This document shows, piece by piece, positions 1 to 8,322 of a DNA stretch of 64,000 nucleotides. The translations under genes and the position numbers were made by a program. Below the pieces are notes generated by a model, which saw only the letters and a list, made by a program, of their open reading frames with translations, did no database searches and had not been told where the DNA came from. The DNA lies in the NCBI GenBank assembly GCA_016234485.1, contig JACRBL010000051.1, positions 186,001 through 250,000 of the forward strand. Reading direction: 5' to 3'. The stretch comes from Chloroflexota bacterium. GTDB lineage: Bacteria > Chloroflexota > Anaerolineae > Anaerolineales > Villigracilaceae. The first letter of the stretch is position 1. The number at the start of each line of letters is the position of its first letter.

Positions 1-387
1 ATAGCGGACGACTCCCGCGCGGTCGAGGACGAACGCCTCAGGCGTGACCTGCGCCGCGAACATGTCCGCAACCTCATGCTTCGCATCCACCAAGACCGTG
101 AACGGGCCGCGCGTGTGGGACGCGTTTTCCAACGCCGACGGCGACTCGTTCGCGTTCGACGCGATCATTAACAGCGTCACATCCCCTCCCCACCGTTTCA
201 TCGCCGCGCGCAAAGACGCGTCCGCGCGAACGACGTGCGGGCAGTCCGCGGACCAAAAGTCCACGATGACGATGCGGCCGCGGGTGTCGCTCAAACGGCA
301 GAGACGCCCATCGAGGCCGCGCAGCTCAAAGTCAGGGGAGAGGCGATTAATGTCCATGAAAGGGATTATATCCTGAGGGGTGTTCAT
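1..387 (-). CDS. redoxin / thioredoxin-like protein, C-terminus cut by window edge
   Basis: An open frame of 129 codons runs off the left edge, so only the N-terminal part is visible. After an N-terminal stretch (ATG at 387, with an alternative ATG at 357) the protein reads LRGLDGRLCRLSDTRGR, then a thioredoxin-type beta strand IVIVDFWSADCPH. It continues through a helix and the strand VTLLMIASNANE. This is the usual order of AhpC/TSA or TlpA-like redoxins. Only one cysteine is present at the active-site position (ADCPH rather than CxxC), so it is more likely a one-Cys redoxin or a carrier than a classic disulfide reductase. The gene diverges from the next one. Substrate unknown. Confidence 0.65.
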   Translation of the reverse strand, partial: MNTPQDIIPFMDINRLSPDFELRGLDGRLCRLSDTRGRIVIVDFWSADCPHVVRADASLRAAMKRWGGDVTLLMIASNANESPSALENASHTRGPFTVLVDAKHEVADMFAAQVTPEAFVLDRAGVVRY

Positions 388-421
388 CCAGCGGTTGAAT
401 TGCTGGGTGAACAATCCGCCG

Positions 422-430
422 TGATAAAAT
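422..430 (+). promoter_or_regulatory. extended -10 promoter, probably giving a leaderless mRNA
   Basis: TGATAAAAT (422-430) is an extended -10 box. The ATG at 438 begins 7 nt after it, so transcription should start at or next to the start codon. No Shine-Dalgarno sequence is present. Confidence 0.55.
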
Positions 431-437
431 CCCCCGC

Positions 438-1442
438 ATGAAAAACTGGAAATTCTGGCTGGGGCTGGTCATCAGCCTCGTTTTTATCTATTGGGCTGTG
501 CAGGGACTGGAATGGTCGTCCTTTTGGGTGGCCGTTCAATCTGCCGAGTATGGGTGGCTGATCCCTGGCGTGGTGGTGTATCTCGTGGGGCTTTGGGCGC
601 GGGCCTGGCGATGGCATTATCTTCTGCGCCCCATCAAGGCGATCCCCACCAACAAAATGTTTCCCATTGTGTGCATCGGCTACATGGGCAACAATATTTA
701 TCCTGCCCGCGCAGGAGAAGTATTGCGCGCCGTGATTTTGAAACGCAAGGAAGGCGTGCCTGTTTCGGCTTCGCTGGCGACTGTTATTGTGGAACGCATC
801 TTCGACGGGGTGGTGATGCTGGCCTTTGTATTCCTCAACCTGCCCGAACTGGCGCTCATCAACAGCGACTCGGGTTTCGTAGGCGACATCCAATCGCTGT
901 CAATATGGGGCGCGGCCGCGTTTCTCGGCGCACTGGGGATCTTCCTGCTGGCAGCCATGTTCCCGAAGAGGACAGCGCAGATCGGGCTGTGGTTCATCGA
1001 GCATCTGACGCCAAAACGCCTGCACGAAAAAATAACCGGCGTCATGAACAAGTTTCTAGATGGCCTCGCTTCGTTGCGCTCGCCCGCCAACGTGCTGATG
1101 GTTTTCGTTACCTCTATCGTTATTTGGTTGTTTGAAACTGGCAAATACTGGTTCGTGATGCATGCCTTCGACTTTGAAGTCTCGTTCTTCGCGTTGATGT
1201 TGATGAACGGCATTGTCAATTTGGCGACAACAATCCCGTCGGCGCCGGGTTATGTGGGGACGTTCGACAAGCCCGGTATCGCCGTGCTCGAAGCCTACGG
1301 GGTGGGGACTGCCATCGCCACTGGCTACACACTCGTTCTACACATCGCCCTCTGGCTCGCGCCGACGATTTTAGGGGCATATTACATGGCACGCGAGGGC
1401 ATCAAATGGTCAGACTCCCTTCGCACTGAAACGGAAAACTAG
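438..1442 (+). CDS. flippase-like / lysylphosphatidylglycerol synthase TM-family membrane protein
   Basis: 334 residues with about eight hydrophobic segments. It resembles the LPG_synthase_TM (UPF0104, AglD-type) family: N-terminal WKFWLGLVISLVFIYWAV, then the conserved RAWRWHYLL and GYMGNNIYPARAGEVLRA, then a late PSAPGYVGTFDK. In this family the fold is associated with lipid flipping or with the membrane half of lysyl-phosphatidylglycerol synthases. No synthetase domain is attached here, so a flippase-like role is the most that can be said. The start follows a -10 box by 7 nt. The stop is 2 nt before the TTG start of the next gene, suggesting one transcript. Confidence 0.75.
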   Translation: MKNWKFWLGLVISLVFIYWAVQGLEWSSFWVAVQSAEYGWLIPGVVVYLVGLWARAWRWHYLLRPIKAIPTNKMFPIVCIGYMGNNIYPARAGEVLRAVILKRKEGVPVSASLATVIVERIFDGVVMLAFVFLNLPELALINSDSGFVGDIQSLSIWGAAAFLGALGIFLLAAMFPKRTAQIGLWFIEHLTPKRLHEKITGVMNKFLDGLASLRSPANVLMVFVTSIVIWLFETGKYWFVMHAFDFEVSFFALMLMNGIVNLATTIPSAPGYVGTFDKPGIAVLEAYGVGTAIATGYTLVLHIALWLAPTILGAYYMAREGIKWSDSLRTETEN

Positions 1443-1444
1443 CC

Positions 1445-2077
1445 TTGCCCACCATCGAACAAGCCCGCACCTGGTACACAGACTCCGACGCCGTCCATGA
1501 CTTTGACCACGTTCTGCGCGTCTATCGCATGGCGGAACGTCTCGCCGCAGCCGAAGGCGCGGACATGGACATCGTCCGCGTCGCGGCCCTCCTCCACGAC
1601 GCGGAGGGCGCGACGCCCGGCCACGCGTCGCGCGCCGATCATCACCACGCCTCCGCCGAATTTGCCGCGCAGGTCCTCACGTCCGAGGGCTGGGACGCGA
1701 AGCGCGTCGCGGCCGTCCAGCATTGCATCCGCGCCCATCGTTACCGCGGTACAGAGAAACCCGAATCGCTCGAAGCCAAAATCCTCTTCGACGCAGATAA
1801 ACTGGATGTGCTGGGCGCCATCGGCGCGGCGCGCGTTATCGGCTATGCCACGCTGGCAGGGACGCCGTGGTATTTCCCGCCGTCGAATCAATTTCTCGAA
1901 ACGGGCAAAGAGGTCGAGGGCGAAGCGCACAGCGCCTATCACGAGCATCTCTTCAAACTTCGCAAAGTTCGCGAGCGCATGTTCACGGTCACCGCGAAGG
2001 CGATCGCGGACGAGCGGCTGAAATATCTCGATGAGTTTTTTGAACGGTTGATTGATGAATGGAATGGAAAGCGTTAA
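1445..2077 (+). CDS. HD-domain phosphohydrolase
   Basis: 210 residues of the HD superfamily. The metal-binding series is visible: H..DFDHVLRVYRMA, then VAALLHDAEG (the HD pair), then a His-rich SRADHHHASAEF and a later DADKLDVLGA. This layout matches YedJ/YpgQ-type HD phosphohydrolases, which act on nucleotides or related phosphates; the substrate here is unknown. The start is a TTG 2 nt after the previous stop. No in-frame ATG fits, because the whole N-terminal helix belongs to the domain. Confidence 0.75.
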   Translation: MPTIEQARTWYTDSDAVHDFDHVLRVYRMAERLAAAEGADMDIVRVAALLHDAEGATPGHASRADHHHASAEFAAQVLTSEGWDAKRVAAVQHCIRAHRYRGTEKPESLEAKILFDADKLDVLGAIGAARVIGYATLAGTPWYFPPSNQFLETGKEVEGEAHSAYHEHLFKLRKVRERMFTVTAKAIADERLKYLDEFFERLIDEWNGKR

Positions 2078-2087
2078 TTCAGTTTGC

Positions 2088-2128
2088 CAGCAGTTGTACT
2101 GCTGGCTGGCGGCAGTGCAACTGCCGCA
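2088..2128. repeat. two short perfect palindromes between genes
   Basis: GCCAGCAG-TTGTA-CTGCTGGC (2088-2108) and GCGGCAGT-GCA-ACTGCCGC (2110-2128) are perfect 8-bp stems lying side by side. No T-run follows, so they look like dispersed palindromic repeats rather than a terminator. Confidence 0.7.
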
Positions 2129-2165
2129 GCAACCCAGAGTTTGAATTATTGGCAAGGAGAAATTT

Positions 2166-3074
2166 ATGCAAATAGACATTATCGGCGTTCCCGTTGACCT
2201 CGGCGCGGATCGGCGCGGCGTGGACATGGGACCCAGCGCCATCCGCTACGCCCACCTGCAAGAGCGGCTCGAAGACCTCGGCTACACGGTGGAAGACAAA
2301 GGCAACGTGGAGGTCGCCATCGCGGAGATGTGTTCGGTCTCCGAGCCAAAGTTGAAATATATTGATTGCATCGTGCCAATGGGACGACGCGTGGCCGGTT
2401 CGGTTGCCACCAGCGCGCAGGCGGGGCGCTTCCCCCTCGTCCTCGGCGGCGACCACAGCCTGGCGTTCGCGTCCATTCGCGGCGCGGCCAAATTCAAAAA
2501 ACTCGGCGTCATCTGGGTGGACGCGCACGCCGACTTCAACACCCACGAGACGACCCCCTCGGGCAACATCCACGGGATGCCGCTGGCCGCGCTCGCCGGA
2601 CTCGGCGACCGACGCCTCACCCAACTCTGGGACGAGGCGATTCCGGTCGTGGACCCTCGGCGGATCGCGGTCATCGGCGCGCGTGACCTCGACCCGGGCG
2701 AAAAGGCCAACCTGCGCGAAGCCGGCGTGATGGTGCAAAGCATGGAGCAGATTGACCGTATCGGCATGTATCAATGCGTGATGAAGGCCATTGATCGCGT
2801 CAGCCGCGACGTGGACGGCATCTACCTTTCCTTTGACATGGACGCGCTCGACCCGCGTCACGCGCCGGGCGTCGGCACACCCGTCCCCGCGGGGTTGACC
2901 CAGCGCGAGGGGCATCTCGTCTGCGAGCTGGCCGCGGAGACGGGCAAACTTGTCGGCATGGACCTCGTGGAGGTGAATCCCATTCTCGACGTGCACAACC
3001 AGACCGCCATCCTCGCGGTGGATTTCGCGCTTTCGGCCCTTGGTCGCCGCGTGTGGCATGGCGATGGCGCGTAA
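2166..3074 (+). CDS. rocF: arginase (ureohydrolase family)
   Basis: 302 residues, the normal size for bacterial arginase, which hydrolyses L-arginine to ornithine and urea with a binuclear manganese centre in the cytoplasm. All three metal-ligand blocks are present: GGDHSLAF, WVDAHADFNT and SFDMDALDP. The arginase-typical N-terminus IIGVPVDLGADRRGVDMGPSA and the NIHGMPLA segment distinguish it from agmatinase. A good ribosome site (AAGGAGA) precedes the ATG. It stands alone; no urease or proline-pathway genes are next to it. Confidence 0.92.
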   Translation: MQIDIIGVPVDLGADRRGVDMGPSAIRYAHLQERLEDLGYTVEDKGNVEVAIAEMCSVSEPKLKYIDCIVPMGRRVAGSVATSAQAGRFPLVLGGDHSLAFASIRGAAKFKKLGVIWVDAHADFNTHETTPSGNIHGMPLAALAGLGDRRLTQLWDEAIPVVDPRRIAVIGARDLDPGEKANLREAGVMVQSMEQIDRIGMYQCVMKAIDRVSRDVDGIYLSFDMDALDPRHAPGVGTPVPAGLTQREGHLVCELAAETGKLVGMDLVEVNPILDVHNQTAILAVDFALSALGRRVWHGDGA

Positions 3075-3093
3075 GGCGGAATACCATTCCGCC
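3075..3093. repeat. short palindrome
   Basis: GGCGGAAT-ACC-ATTCCGCC is a perfect 8-bp inverted repeat immediately after the arginase stop. It has no T-run and is one of many such elements in the window. Confidence 0.65.
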
Positions 3094-3131
3094 CCACGAA
3101 CGAGATGGATGAAACACAAAGCGAGAGAGCA

Positions 3132-3500
3132 ATGAATATTTTCATTCTATTTGCAATCGTCATGTGGCTTGGTGGATTTTTCTCCATGAAAGGTTTGATC
3201 TCCCTCGACAAAAATTCAATTTTTGAAATGAGACAGGTTGTTGTTCCTCCAACATGGCTTTTCTATCTTTGCGGCGCGCCAAAATCTGGTGAATTTCGCC
3301 CAGGCTCCATGACTATAGGAGCCCTGCGTGCTCAGATCGCTGGCGTATGTATGGCAATATTCTCAATTGCTTTATCCATCTGGAAACCAACTTTGGAATT
3401 AACGGTTGTTGGTCTTGGTTTTTGCTTCCTTGTTCCTTATTTTATAAGTTTATGGGTATCAAAAAATCGAGGCTTATCAGTAAACCGAAAGAAAAAATAA
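3132..3500 (+). CDS. small membrane protein, unknown function
   Basis: 122 residues from the ATG at 3132 (an ATG nine codons upstream is also in frame). The chosen start follows GAGAGAG and begins directly with a membrane segment, MNIFILFAIVMWLGGFFSM. A central polar part follows (VPPTWLFYLCGAPKSGEFR), then two more hydrophobic stretches (IAGVCMAIFSIALSI and LTVVGLGFCFLVPYFISLWV) and a basic tail, NRKKK. The base composition is clearly more AT-rich than the neighbours, which hints at foreign origin or weak constraint. No recognised domain. Confidence 0.55.
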   Translation: MNIFILFAIVMWLGGFFSMKGLISLDKNSIFEMRQVVVPPTWLFYLCGAPKSGEFRPGSMTIGALRAQIAGVCMAIFSIALSIWKPTLELTVVGLGFCFLVPYFISLWVSKNRGLSVNRKKK

Positions 3501-3535
3501 CATCGAAAATCCAATGCTGAAAAGGCTTGTACTCA

Positions 3536-4309
3536 ATGAATATTCCATCCCTCTCCGACATCCAATCCCTCGCCCGCGCGGCGGGGAAAATTTTGCATGA
3601 TGGTTACGAAACCGATCACGATGTTCAACTCAAAGGCGTGATTGACCTTGTAACCGAGATTGACCACAAGTCTGAAAATTTTTTACTCGAAGAGATTCGA
3701 CGCCAATGGCCTTCAAGCCGTTTTGTGGCGGAGGAAAGCGGAGAAAGCGGAAGCGGCGACCTGACGTGGTACATTGACCCGCTCGATGGGACGGTGAACT
3801 ACGCGCATGGCGTTCCCATCTTTTGCGTGTCCATCGCCTGCGCGTGGGACGGGCAGACGCGCCTGGCTGCGGTCTACGACCCGATGCGCGACGAGATGTT
3901 CAGCGCCGAAAGGGGCCGCGGCGCTCACTTAAACACGCGCCCGCTCCACGTCACGCGCGTGGCGGAGCTTCGTCAGGCATTGATGGTGACGGGATTCCCG
4001 TACAACACGTGGACGGCGAAGGTCAACAATCTGGAATATTTTGGTCGCTTCGCGCGGCAGACACAGGGGGTCCGCAGGCTGGGTTCCGCCGCGTTGGATC
4101 TTTGTTACGTGGCCGCGGGACGGTTCGATGGCTATTGGGAACTTTCGCTCCAGCCGTGGGACGTAGCCGCGGCGGGGTTGGTGGCCGAGGAGGCGGGGGC
4201 GTGCGTCACCAATTTGCAGGGCAGGGATGACTATCTCTCGTCGGCGCCGTCGGTTTTGGCGGCAGGGAAGGAATTGCACGCCAAAATGCTGGAGGTGTTG
4301 AGCCAGTAA
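3536..4309 (+). CDS. suhB: inositol monophosphatase family protein
   Basis: 257 residues. It carries the Mg-dependent inositol monophosphatase signature: VTEIDHKSE, then EESGESG (metal-binding Glu), then WYIDPLDGTVNYAHG (the DPLDGT/N motif), and near the C-terminus LQPWDVAAAGLVAEEAG (the second WDxAAG motif). The family removes phosphate from inositol-1-phosphate, histidinol phosphate or similar sugars; which one cannot be read here. ATG 3536 is preferred over the in-frame TTG at 3527 because AAAGG lies about 10 nt before it. Confidence 0.85.
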   Translation: MNIPSLSDIQSLARAAGKILHDGYETDHDVQLKGVIDLVTEIDHKSENFLLEEIRRQWPSSRFVAEESGESGSGDLTWYIDPLDGTVNYAHGVPIFCVSIACAWDGQTRLAAVYDPMRDEMFSAERGRGAHLNTRPLHVTRVAELRQALMVTGFPYNTWTAKVNNLEYFGRFARQTQGVRRLGSAALDLCYVAAGRFDGYWELSLQPWDVAAAGLVAEEAGACVTNLQGRDDYLSSAPSVLAAGKELHAKMLEVLSQ

Positions 4310-4422
4310 ACAATTGGGAGGAAGGGGGAGAATTTTCGCGCGCCTGGGGTAGAATAATAAAAATTGCATAATTGTTAGGTTTCGGGTTTGCGCGAGTTGC
4401 GCGAACTAGAAAGATTTGTCTC

Positions 4423-7400
4423 ATGGGACAGCCATTCAGCCGAACCAAGGTCAGCCTGCCGCGTCGCCGCAAACATTTGCTGGCGCGGCCGCGCTTGATG
4501 AACCTGCTTAACCAATTTCTCGATAAAAAACTCATTCTTATTTCCGCGCCGGCAGGGTATGGCAAGACTTCCCTGCTGGTGGATTATGCGAGCAAGAGCG
4601 AGTTGCCCGTTTGCTGGCTCACGCTGGATGAACTCGACCGCGACCCACAGCGGTTCATCAATTATTTCATCGCGGCGCTGGCCGAGCGTTTTCCGAAATT
4701 CGGCGCGGAGACGAGGGCCGCGCTCAACGGGGTGGTTTCGCTGGAGGAAGGTCTCGAGTCGCTGGTTGTCACGCTCACGAACGAGGTTTACGATACGATC
4801 CGAGAACATTTCATTCTCGCGCTGGATGATTACCATCTGGTGGAGGATGTGGAACTTATCCGCGCCTTCATCGCCCGCTTCGTTAAACTTTCAGATGAGA
4901 ACTGTCACCTGGCGCTTTCCTCGCGCAGGTTGACGCACCTGCCCAACCTGCCGCGCATGATCGCGGATGAGCAGGTGGAAGGCCTCGACTTTGCCGAACT
5001 GGCCTTTCGCCCTGAGGAAATTCAAGCGTTGTTCGCGCAAAACCGCGGCATAAAATTGACGGAAGATTCAGCCCGCGATCTGGCCAAGCAAAGCGAGGGT
5101 TGGATCACCGGCCTGCAACTCGCGGGATTTTCAGGCGGGACGACCGAACGCGTCCGCGTGGCCCACGCCGCTGGGCTGGATCTGAACCAGTATTTTGACG
5201 AGCAGGCCCTCGCGCCGCAACCGCCCGAGGTGCGCTTGGTTTTGCTCTACGCCTCGCTGTTTGACGAGTTCGACGCCGATCTGTGCCGCGCCGTTTTGGG
5301 GAATTTTTTTTCAAAATCGTTGAACTGGCCCAGCCTGTTAAACCACATTTTGGAAAACAACCTGTTCGTCCTACCCGTCGGTTCAGATGGACGGTGGCTG
5401 CGTTACCATCATCTCTTCCGCGATTTTCTGCGCGCCCGCTTGCAGGAGGAACATCCCGACCTGGCGCAGACCATCCAATTGCGCCTGATGGAAGCGTATG
5501 AGGCGCGCAGCGAATGGGAGCGGGCTTATCACGTTTGCCATCAATTCAACGACGCCGAGAAACTGGCGGGGCTGGTCGAACGCGCCGGGGCCTATATGTT
5601 TCGCCGCGCGGCGCTTACCTTGACCGATTGGTTAAACGCCCTGCCGCCCGCGCTGGCAAACTCGCGGCCGGGGATACTCTCTTTGCGCGGCGGCATCGGT
5701 TATTTGCGCGGCCACTACCGCGAGGCCCTGTCTCTGCTCGACCAGGCCGTGACAATCTATCGCGCCCGCTCCGAAACGCCCGGGCTGGCCCTGGCGCTCG
5801 TCCGCCGCTCCGTTGCGCATTTCAACCTGGGCGAATACAGCGCCGCCGTAGATGATGCCGATGAAGCGCTGAAATTGACCCAGGATAGCCCCAACCTTCA
5901 ATCGGATCATGCCGAAGCGCAACGGGCCAAGGGCATCGCTTTAAATCGAATGGGGCGCACCCGCCAGGCGGCGGAATGTCTCGAACGTTCGTTGGCCCTG
6001 TACACCGACCTCAATGAAACCGACAGTATCCCCATCCTTTTGTTGAGTTGCGGCTCGGCCTATCGCGCGCTTGGAAATTACGAAGCGGCGGAAAAATCAT
6101 ACCTGGCGGCGGAAAAAATCTGGCGAAAAGATGGAAATCTTTCGTGGCAATCGGCCGCGCTCAACAACCTGGCGCTTTTGTATCACGAGGCGCTGGGCGA
6201 ATATGAAAAGGCCAACATTTTTTACAAAGAAGCGCTGGTCTGCGCCAGCCGCTGTCGCTACTTGGCAAGCGAGGCGATGATCGAAATCGGGCTGGGCGAA
6301 CTCTATATGGAGTTGGGCGAAACGGACGGCGCTCGCCAATCGTTCGAGCAAGCCGAAGCCATTGCGCGCGAAATCGAGGATCGTTTCGTGGGCAACCATC
6401 TTGCGATCGCACAGGCGGCCCTGTCCATCTTACTGGGCGAGCACGAACAGGCGCGGCAAACGCTGGCGCAGGCGCGTCCCGCCATCGAAGCCAGTCAATC
6501 GCAATATTTGCTGGGGCTTTGGCTTCTGCAAAGCGGACGGTTGGAACTGACGCGGGGCGAAGCGCGCGCCGCCATCAAGTCTCTCGAACGCGCCGAACAA
6601 CTTTTCGATGACGGTGGGCGACAATTCGAAACGATGTGGGCGCGCGTCTGGCTGGCGGCGGCTCTCTCCTCCGCGGGCAAGGGCGAGGCGGCCAGGGAAA
6701 CATTCAAACTCTTGCTGGAAAAAAGCAGGACGACGCCCCACGCGCTGGCGGCGACGATTCGACGGGCGCGTCCGTGGCTGGAAGGGGTGCGCGCCGACGC
6801 ATCCATCGGACGTTTGGCCGCGCCCGCCTTCCAACAGGCCGATCGGCTCGAGGCGCGGATGCCCGCCCTCCGTCGAGATTTGAGGCGCATCCCGCAATCC
6901 GTCACGTTGGCCGCGCCGCGCCTCAGCGTCCAATCCCTGGGCTTGACGAAGGTGACGGTCAACGCGCAGGAGGTGGATTGGCCCACGCAATCGGTGCGCG
7001 AATTATTTTTCCTCTTTCTCACGTCGGAAAAAATGTTAAGCAAAGACCGGGTGGCCGAGGCGCTGTGGCCCGATTTCGACGAACCCGAGCGCGTGCGTCA
7101 ACGCTTCAAGAACGAGATGTATCGCCTGCGCCGCGCGATTGGCTTCGCCGATATCATTCTTCACGATGGAGAGAGTTATCGCTTCAATCGTTCCATTGAT
7201 TATGACCACGATCTCGAGGACTTTGAAACGTACCTGGCCCGCGCCCGCGCCGCCAACGCCGAGGTTGAACGCGTCGAACATTACGAGAAGGCGGTGCGGC
7301 TGATGAGGGGACCCTACCTGGCCGACATCGGCGCGACCTGGGCCATCCCGGACCGCGAACGGCTTCTTCGCCTGTTTATCGAAGCCGCCATTCACCTGGC

Positions 7401-7638
7401 CGAAATTTACAACCGACGCGGCGACGCCGAAAACACGCTGGAAACCTGCCGCCGCGCGCTGAAACTGGATCCTGCCTGCGAGCCTGCCCACCAATTGGCG
7501 ATGCGCGCCCACGCCGCCCGCGAGGATCGCGCCGCGGTTGTGCGCCAATACCAGGCCTGCCGCGAGACATCGGAACGACTTTTTGGCCTGCCGCCATCAG
7601 AAGAGACGGAGGCGTTGTATCGAAAACTGATCGCTTGA
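4423..7638 (+). CDS. MalT-like ATPase transcriptional activator with TPR repeats and C-terminal BTAD/winged-helix domain
   Basis: 1071 residues from ATG 4423; a TTG at 4372 would add 17. Domains in order: a basic N-terminus SRTKVSLPRRRKHLLARPRL; a STAND-type NTPase with Walker A SAPAGYGKTSL and Walker B FILALDDYH; a long array of TPR-like helical repeats in the middle (for example LRGGIGYLRGHYREALSLLDQA, ALNRMGRTRQAAECLERSLA); then a DNA-binding winged helix (QSVRELFFLFLTSEKMLSKDRVAEALWPD) and a bacterial transcriptional activator domain to the end. Classic MalT ends in a LuxR helix-turn-helix; this one ends in a SARP-type domain, an arrangement common in Chloroflexota. It probably senses a small ligand and activates nearby genes; the two small genes and the HD-GYP gene downstream are candidates. 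Confidence 0.85.
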   Translation: MGQPFSRTKVSLPRRRKHLLARPRLMNLLNQFLDKKLILISAPAGYGKTSLLVDYASKSELPVCWLTLDELDRDPQRFINYFIAALAERFPKFGAETRAALNGVVSLEEGLESLVVTLTNEVYDTIREHFILALDDYHLVEDVELIRAFIARFVKLSDENCHLALSSRRLTHLPNLPRMIADEQVEGLDFAELAFRPEEIQALFAQNRGIKLTEDSARDLAKQSEGWITGLQLAGFSGGTTERVRVAHAAGLDLNQYFDEQALAPQPPEVRLVLLYASLFDEFDADLCRAVLGNFFSKSLNWPSLLNHILENNLFVLPVGSDGRWLRYHHLFRDFLRARLQEEHPDLAQTIQLRLMEAYEARSEWERAYHVCHQFNDAEKLAGLVERAGAYMFRRAALTLTDWLNALPPALANSRPGILSLRGGIGYLRGHYREALSLLDQAVTIYRARSETPGLALALVRRSVAHFNLGEYSAAVDDADEALKLTQDSPNLQSDHAEAQRAKGIALNRMGRTRQAAECLERSLALYTDLNETDSIPILLLSCGSAYRALGNYEAAEKSYLAAEKIWRKDGNLSWQSAALNNLALLYHEALGEYEKANIFYKEALVCASRCRYLASEAMIEIGLGELYMELGETDGARQSFEQAEAIAREIEDRFVGNHLAIAQAALSILLGEHEQARQTLAQARPAIEASQSQYLLGLWLLQSGRLELTRGEARAAIKSLERAEQLFDDGGRQFETMWARVWLAAALSSAGKGEAARETFKLLLEKSRTTPHALAATIRRARPWLEGVRADASIGRLAAPAFQQADRLEARMPALRRDLRRIPQSVTLAAPRLSVQSLGLTKVTVNAQEVDWPTQSVRELFFLFLTSEKMLSKDRVAEALWPDFDEPERVRQRFKNEMYRLRRAIGFADIILHDGESYRFNRSIDYDHDLEDFETYLARARAANAEVERVEHYEKAVRLMRGPYLADIGATWAIPDRERLLRLFIEAAIHLAEIYNRRGDAENTLETCRRALKLDPACEPAHQLAMRAHAAREDRAAVVRQYQACRETSERLFGLPPSEETEALYRKLIA

Positions 7639-7661
7639 TCTGCCCGCCAAACTCATTATTC

Positions 7662-7685
7662 AGCCCCGCAAGGGGCTGTTTTTAT
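7662..7685 (+). terminator. Rho-independent terminator of the MalT-like gene
   Basis: Stem AGCCCC-GCAA-GGGGCT (7662-7677) followed by GTTTTTATT. Confidence 0.85.
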
Positions 7686-7778
7686 TAATATTTGAAGCCT
7701 GTTTTGAAGCCTGGGTAGTTTTATCTTGGGAGAAATTCGGAACCATGTTCACCTACAAAAAAAGAAAGGAAGGAAAAC

Positions 7779-7916
7779 ATGACCCCGATTTTCGACCGCT
7801 TTTACCTTCTGGCCGCCAAAGTGGAACGAACCATCTCTCTCGCGACGGTATTTTCCCTGGCGCTTTTTCTCATCCGTATTGCATCTCCCGATGTCGAAGG
7901 CGGCACGGGCAAGTAA
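7779..7916 (+). CDS. 45-residue hydrophobic peptide, unknown
   Basis: ATG 7779 follows a strong AAGGAAGGAAAAC ribosome site. The peptide begins MTPIFDRFYLLAAKVERT, continues with a membrane-length hydrophobic helix (ISLATVFSLALFLIRIA), and ends in the polar tail SPDVEGGTGK. It could be a single-pass membrane micropeptide. The Gly-Gly near the C-terminus is not followed by a core of useful length, so a RiPP precursor reading is weak. It lies 28 nt before the next small gene and downstream of a terminated regulator gene, so the pair probably forms its own unit. No family recognised. Confidence 0.5.
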   Translation: MTPIFDRFYLLAAKVERTISLATVFSLALFLIRIASPDVEGGTGK

Positions 7917-7944
7917 CAGGGAAACTCCAGACGGGAAAAATACC

Positions 7945-8199
7945 ATGTTCATCCCTCAATCCTTTCCCCCTCGTCGGCGCATTCAGCAGGCCGACGGGCA
8001 CGATGGCCTCAATTATTTGCTGGCCGCGGCTGTCGTGAGCCGTCAATTTCGAAAAATGCTTCTCGAAAACCCGGAAGCCGCCCTGCAAAAGGGTTATCTG
8101 GGCGAGCAGTTTGAATTGAGCCACGAAGAGCGCGAACGCTTAACCTCCTCGCACGCGCAATCGCTGGCAGACCTGGCAAGGTCGTTCAATAACGCTTAG
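7945..8199 (+). CDS. 84-residue protein resembling NHLP-clan/Os1348-type small proteins
   Basis: ATG 7945 is preferred over an upstream in-frame TTG at 7879 because the latter overlaps the preceding peptide. After a basic N-terminus the sequence reads DGLNYLLAAAVVSRQFRKML, then LENPEAALQKGY, then LSHEERERLTSS, ending SLADLARSFNNA. The pattern 'xLLxxAxxxxxFRxxLLxNPxxAL...GY...LxxEExxxLxxxxAxSLxDxA' is what I know from small NHLP-leader-like (Os1348/Franean1_4349-type) proteins, often labelled as RiPP leaders in Chloroflexota. No modification enzyme or protease-exporter is nearby, so the function is open. The assignment is by pattern only. Confidence 0.55.
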   Translation: MFIPQSFPPRRRIQQADGHDGLNYLLAAAVVSRQFRKMLLENPEAALQKGYLGEQFELSHEERERLTSSHAQSLADLARSFNNA

Positions 8200-8278
8200 G
8201 GGCAGGTTTGATGGCAAGCGACGGGTATCCCTTTTCTAGACCCGGCGCTTCAACATGGAGACGCGGCGGAATGGGGAC

Positions 8279-8300
8279 GCAGCGTGTAGGGACACGCTGC
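8279..8300. repeat. palindrome in front of the HD-GYP gene
   Basis: GCAGCGTGT-AGGG-ACACGCTGC is a perfect 9-bp stem, extendable with one mismatch and flanked by GGGG/CCCC. It lies 22 nt before the start codon at 8323. No T-run. Confidence 0.65.
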
Positions 8301-8322
8301 GCCCCGCGTCCAGGCAAAAACT

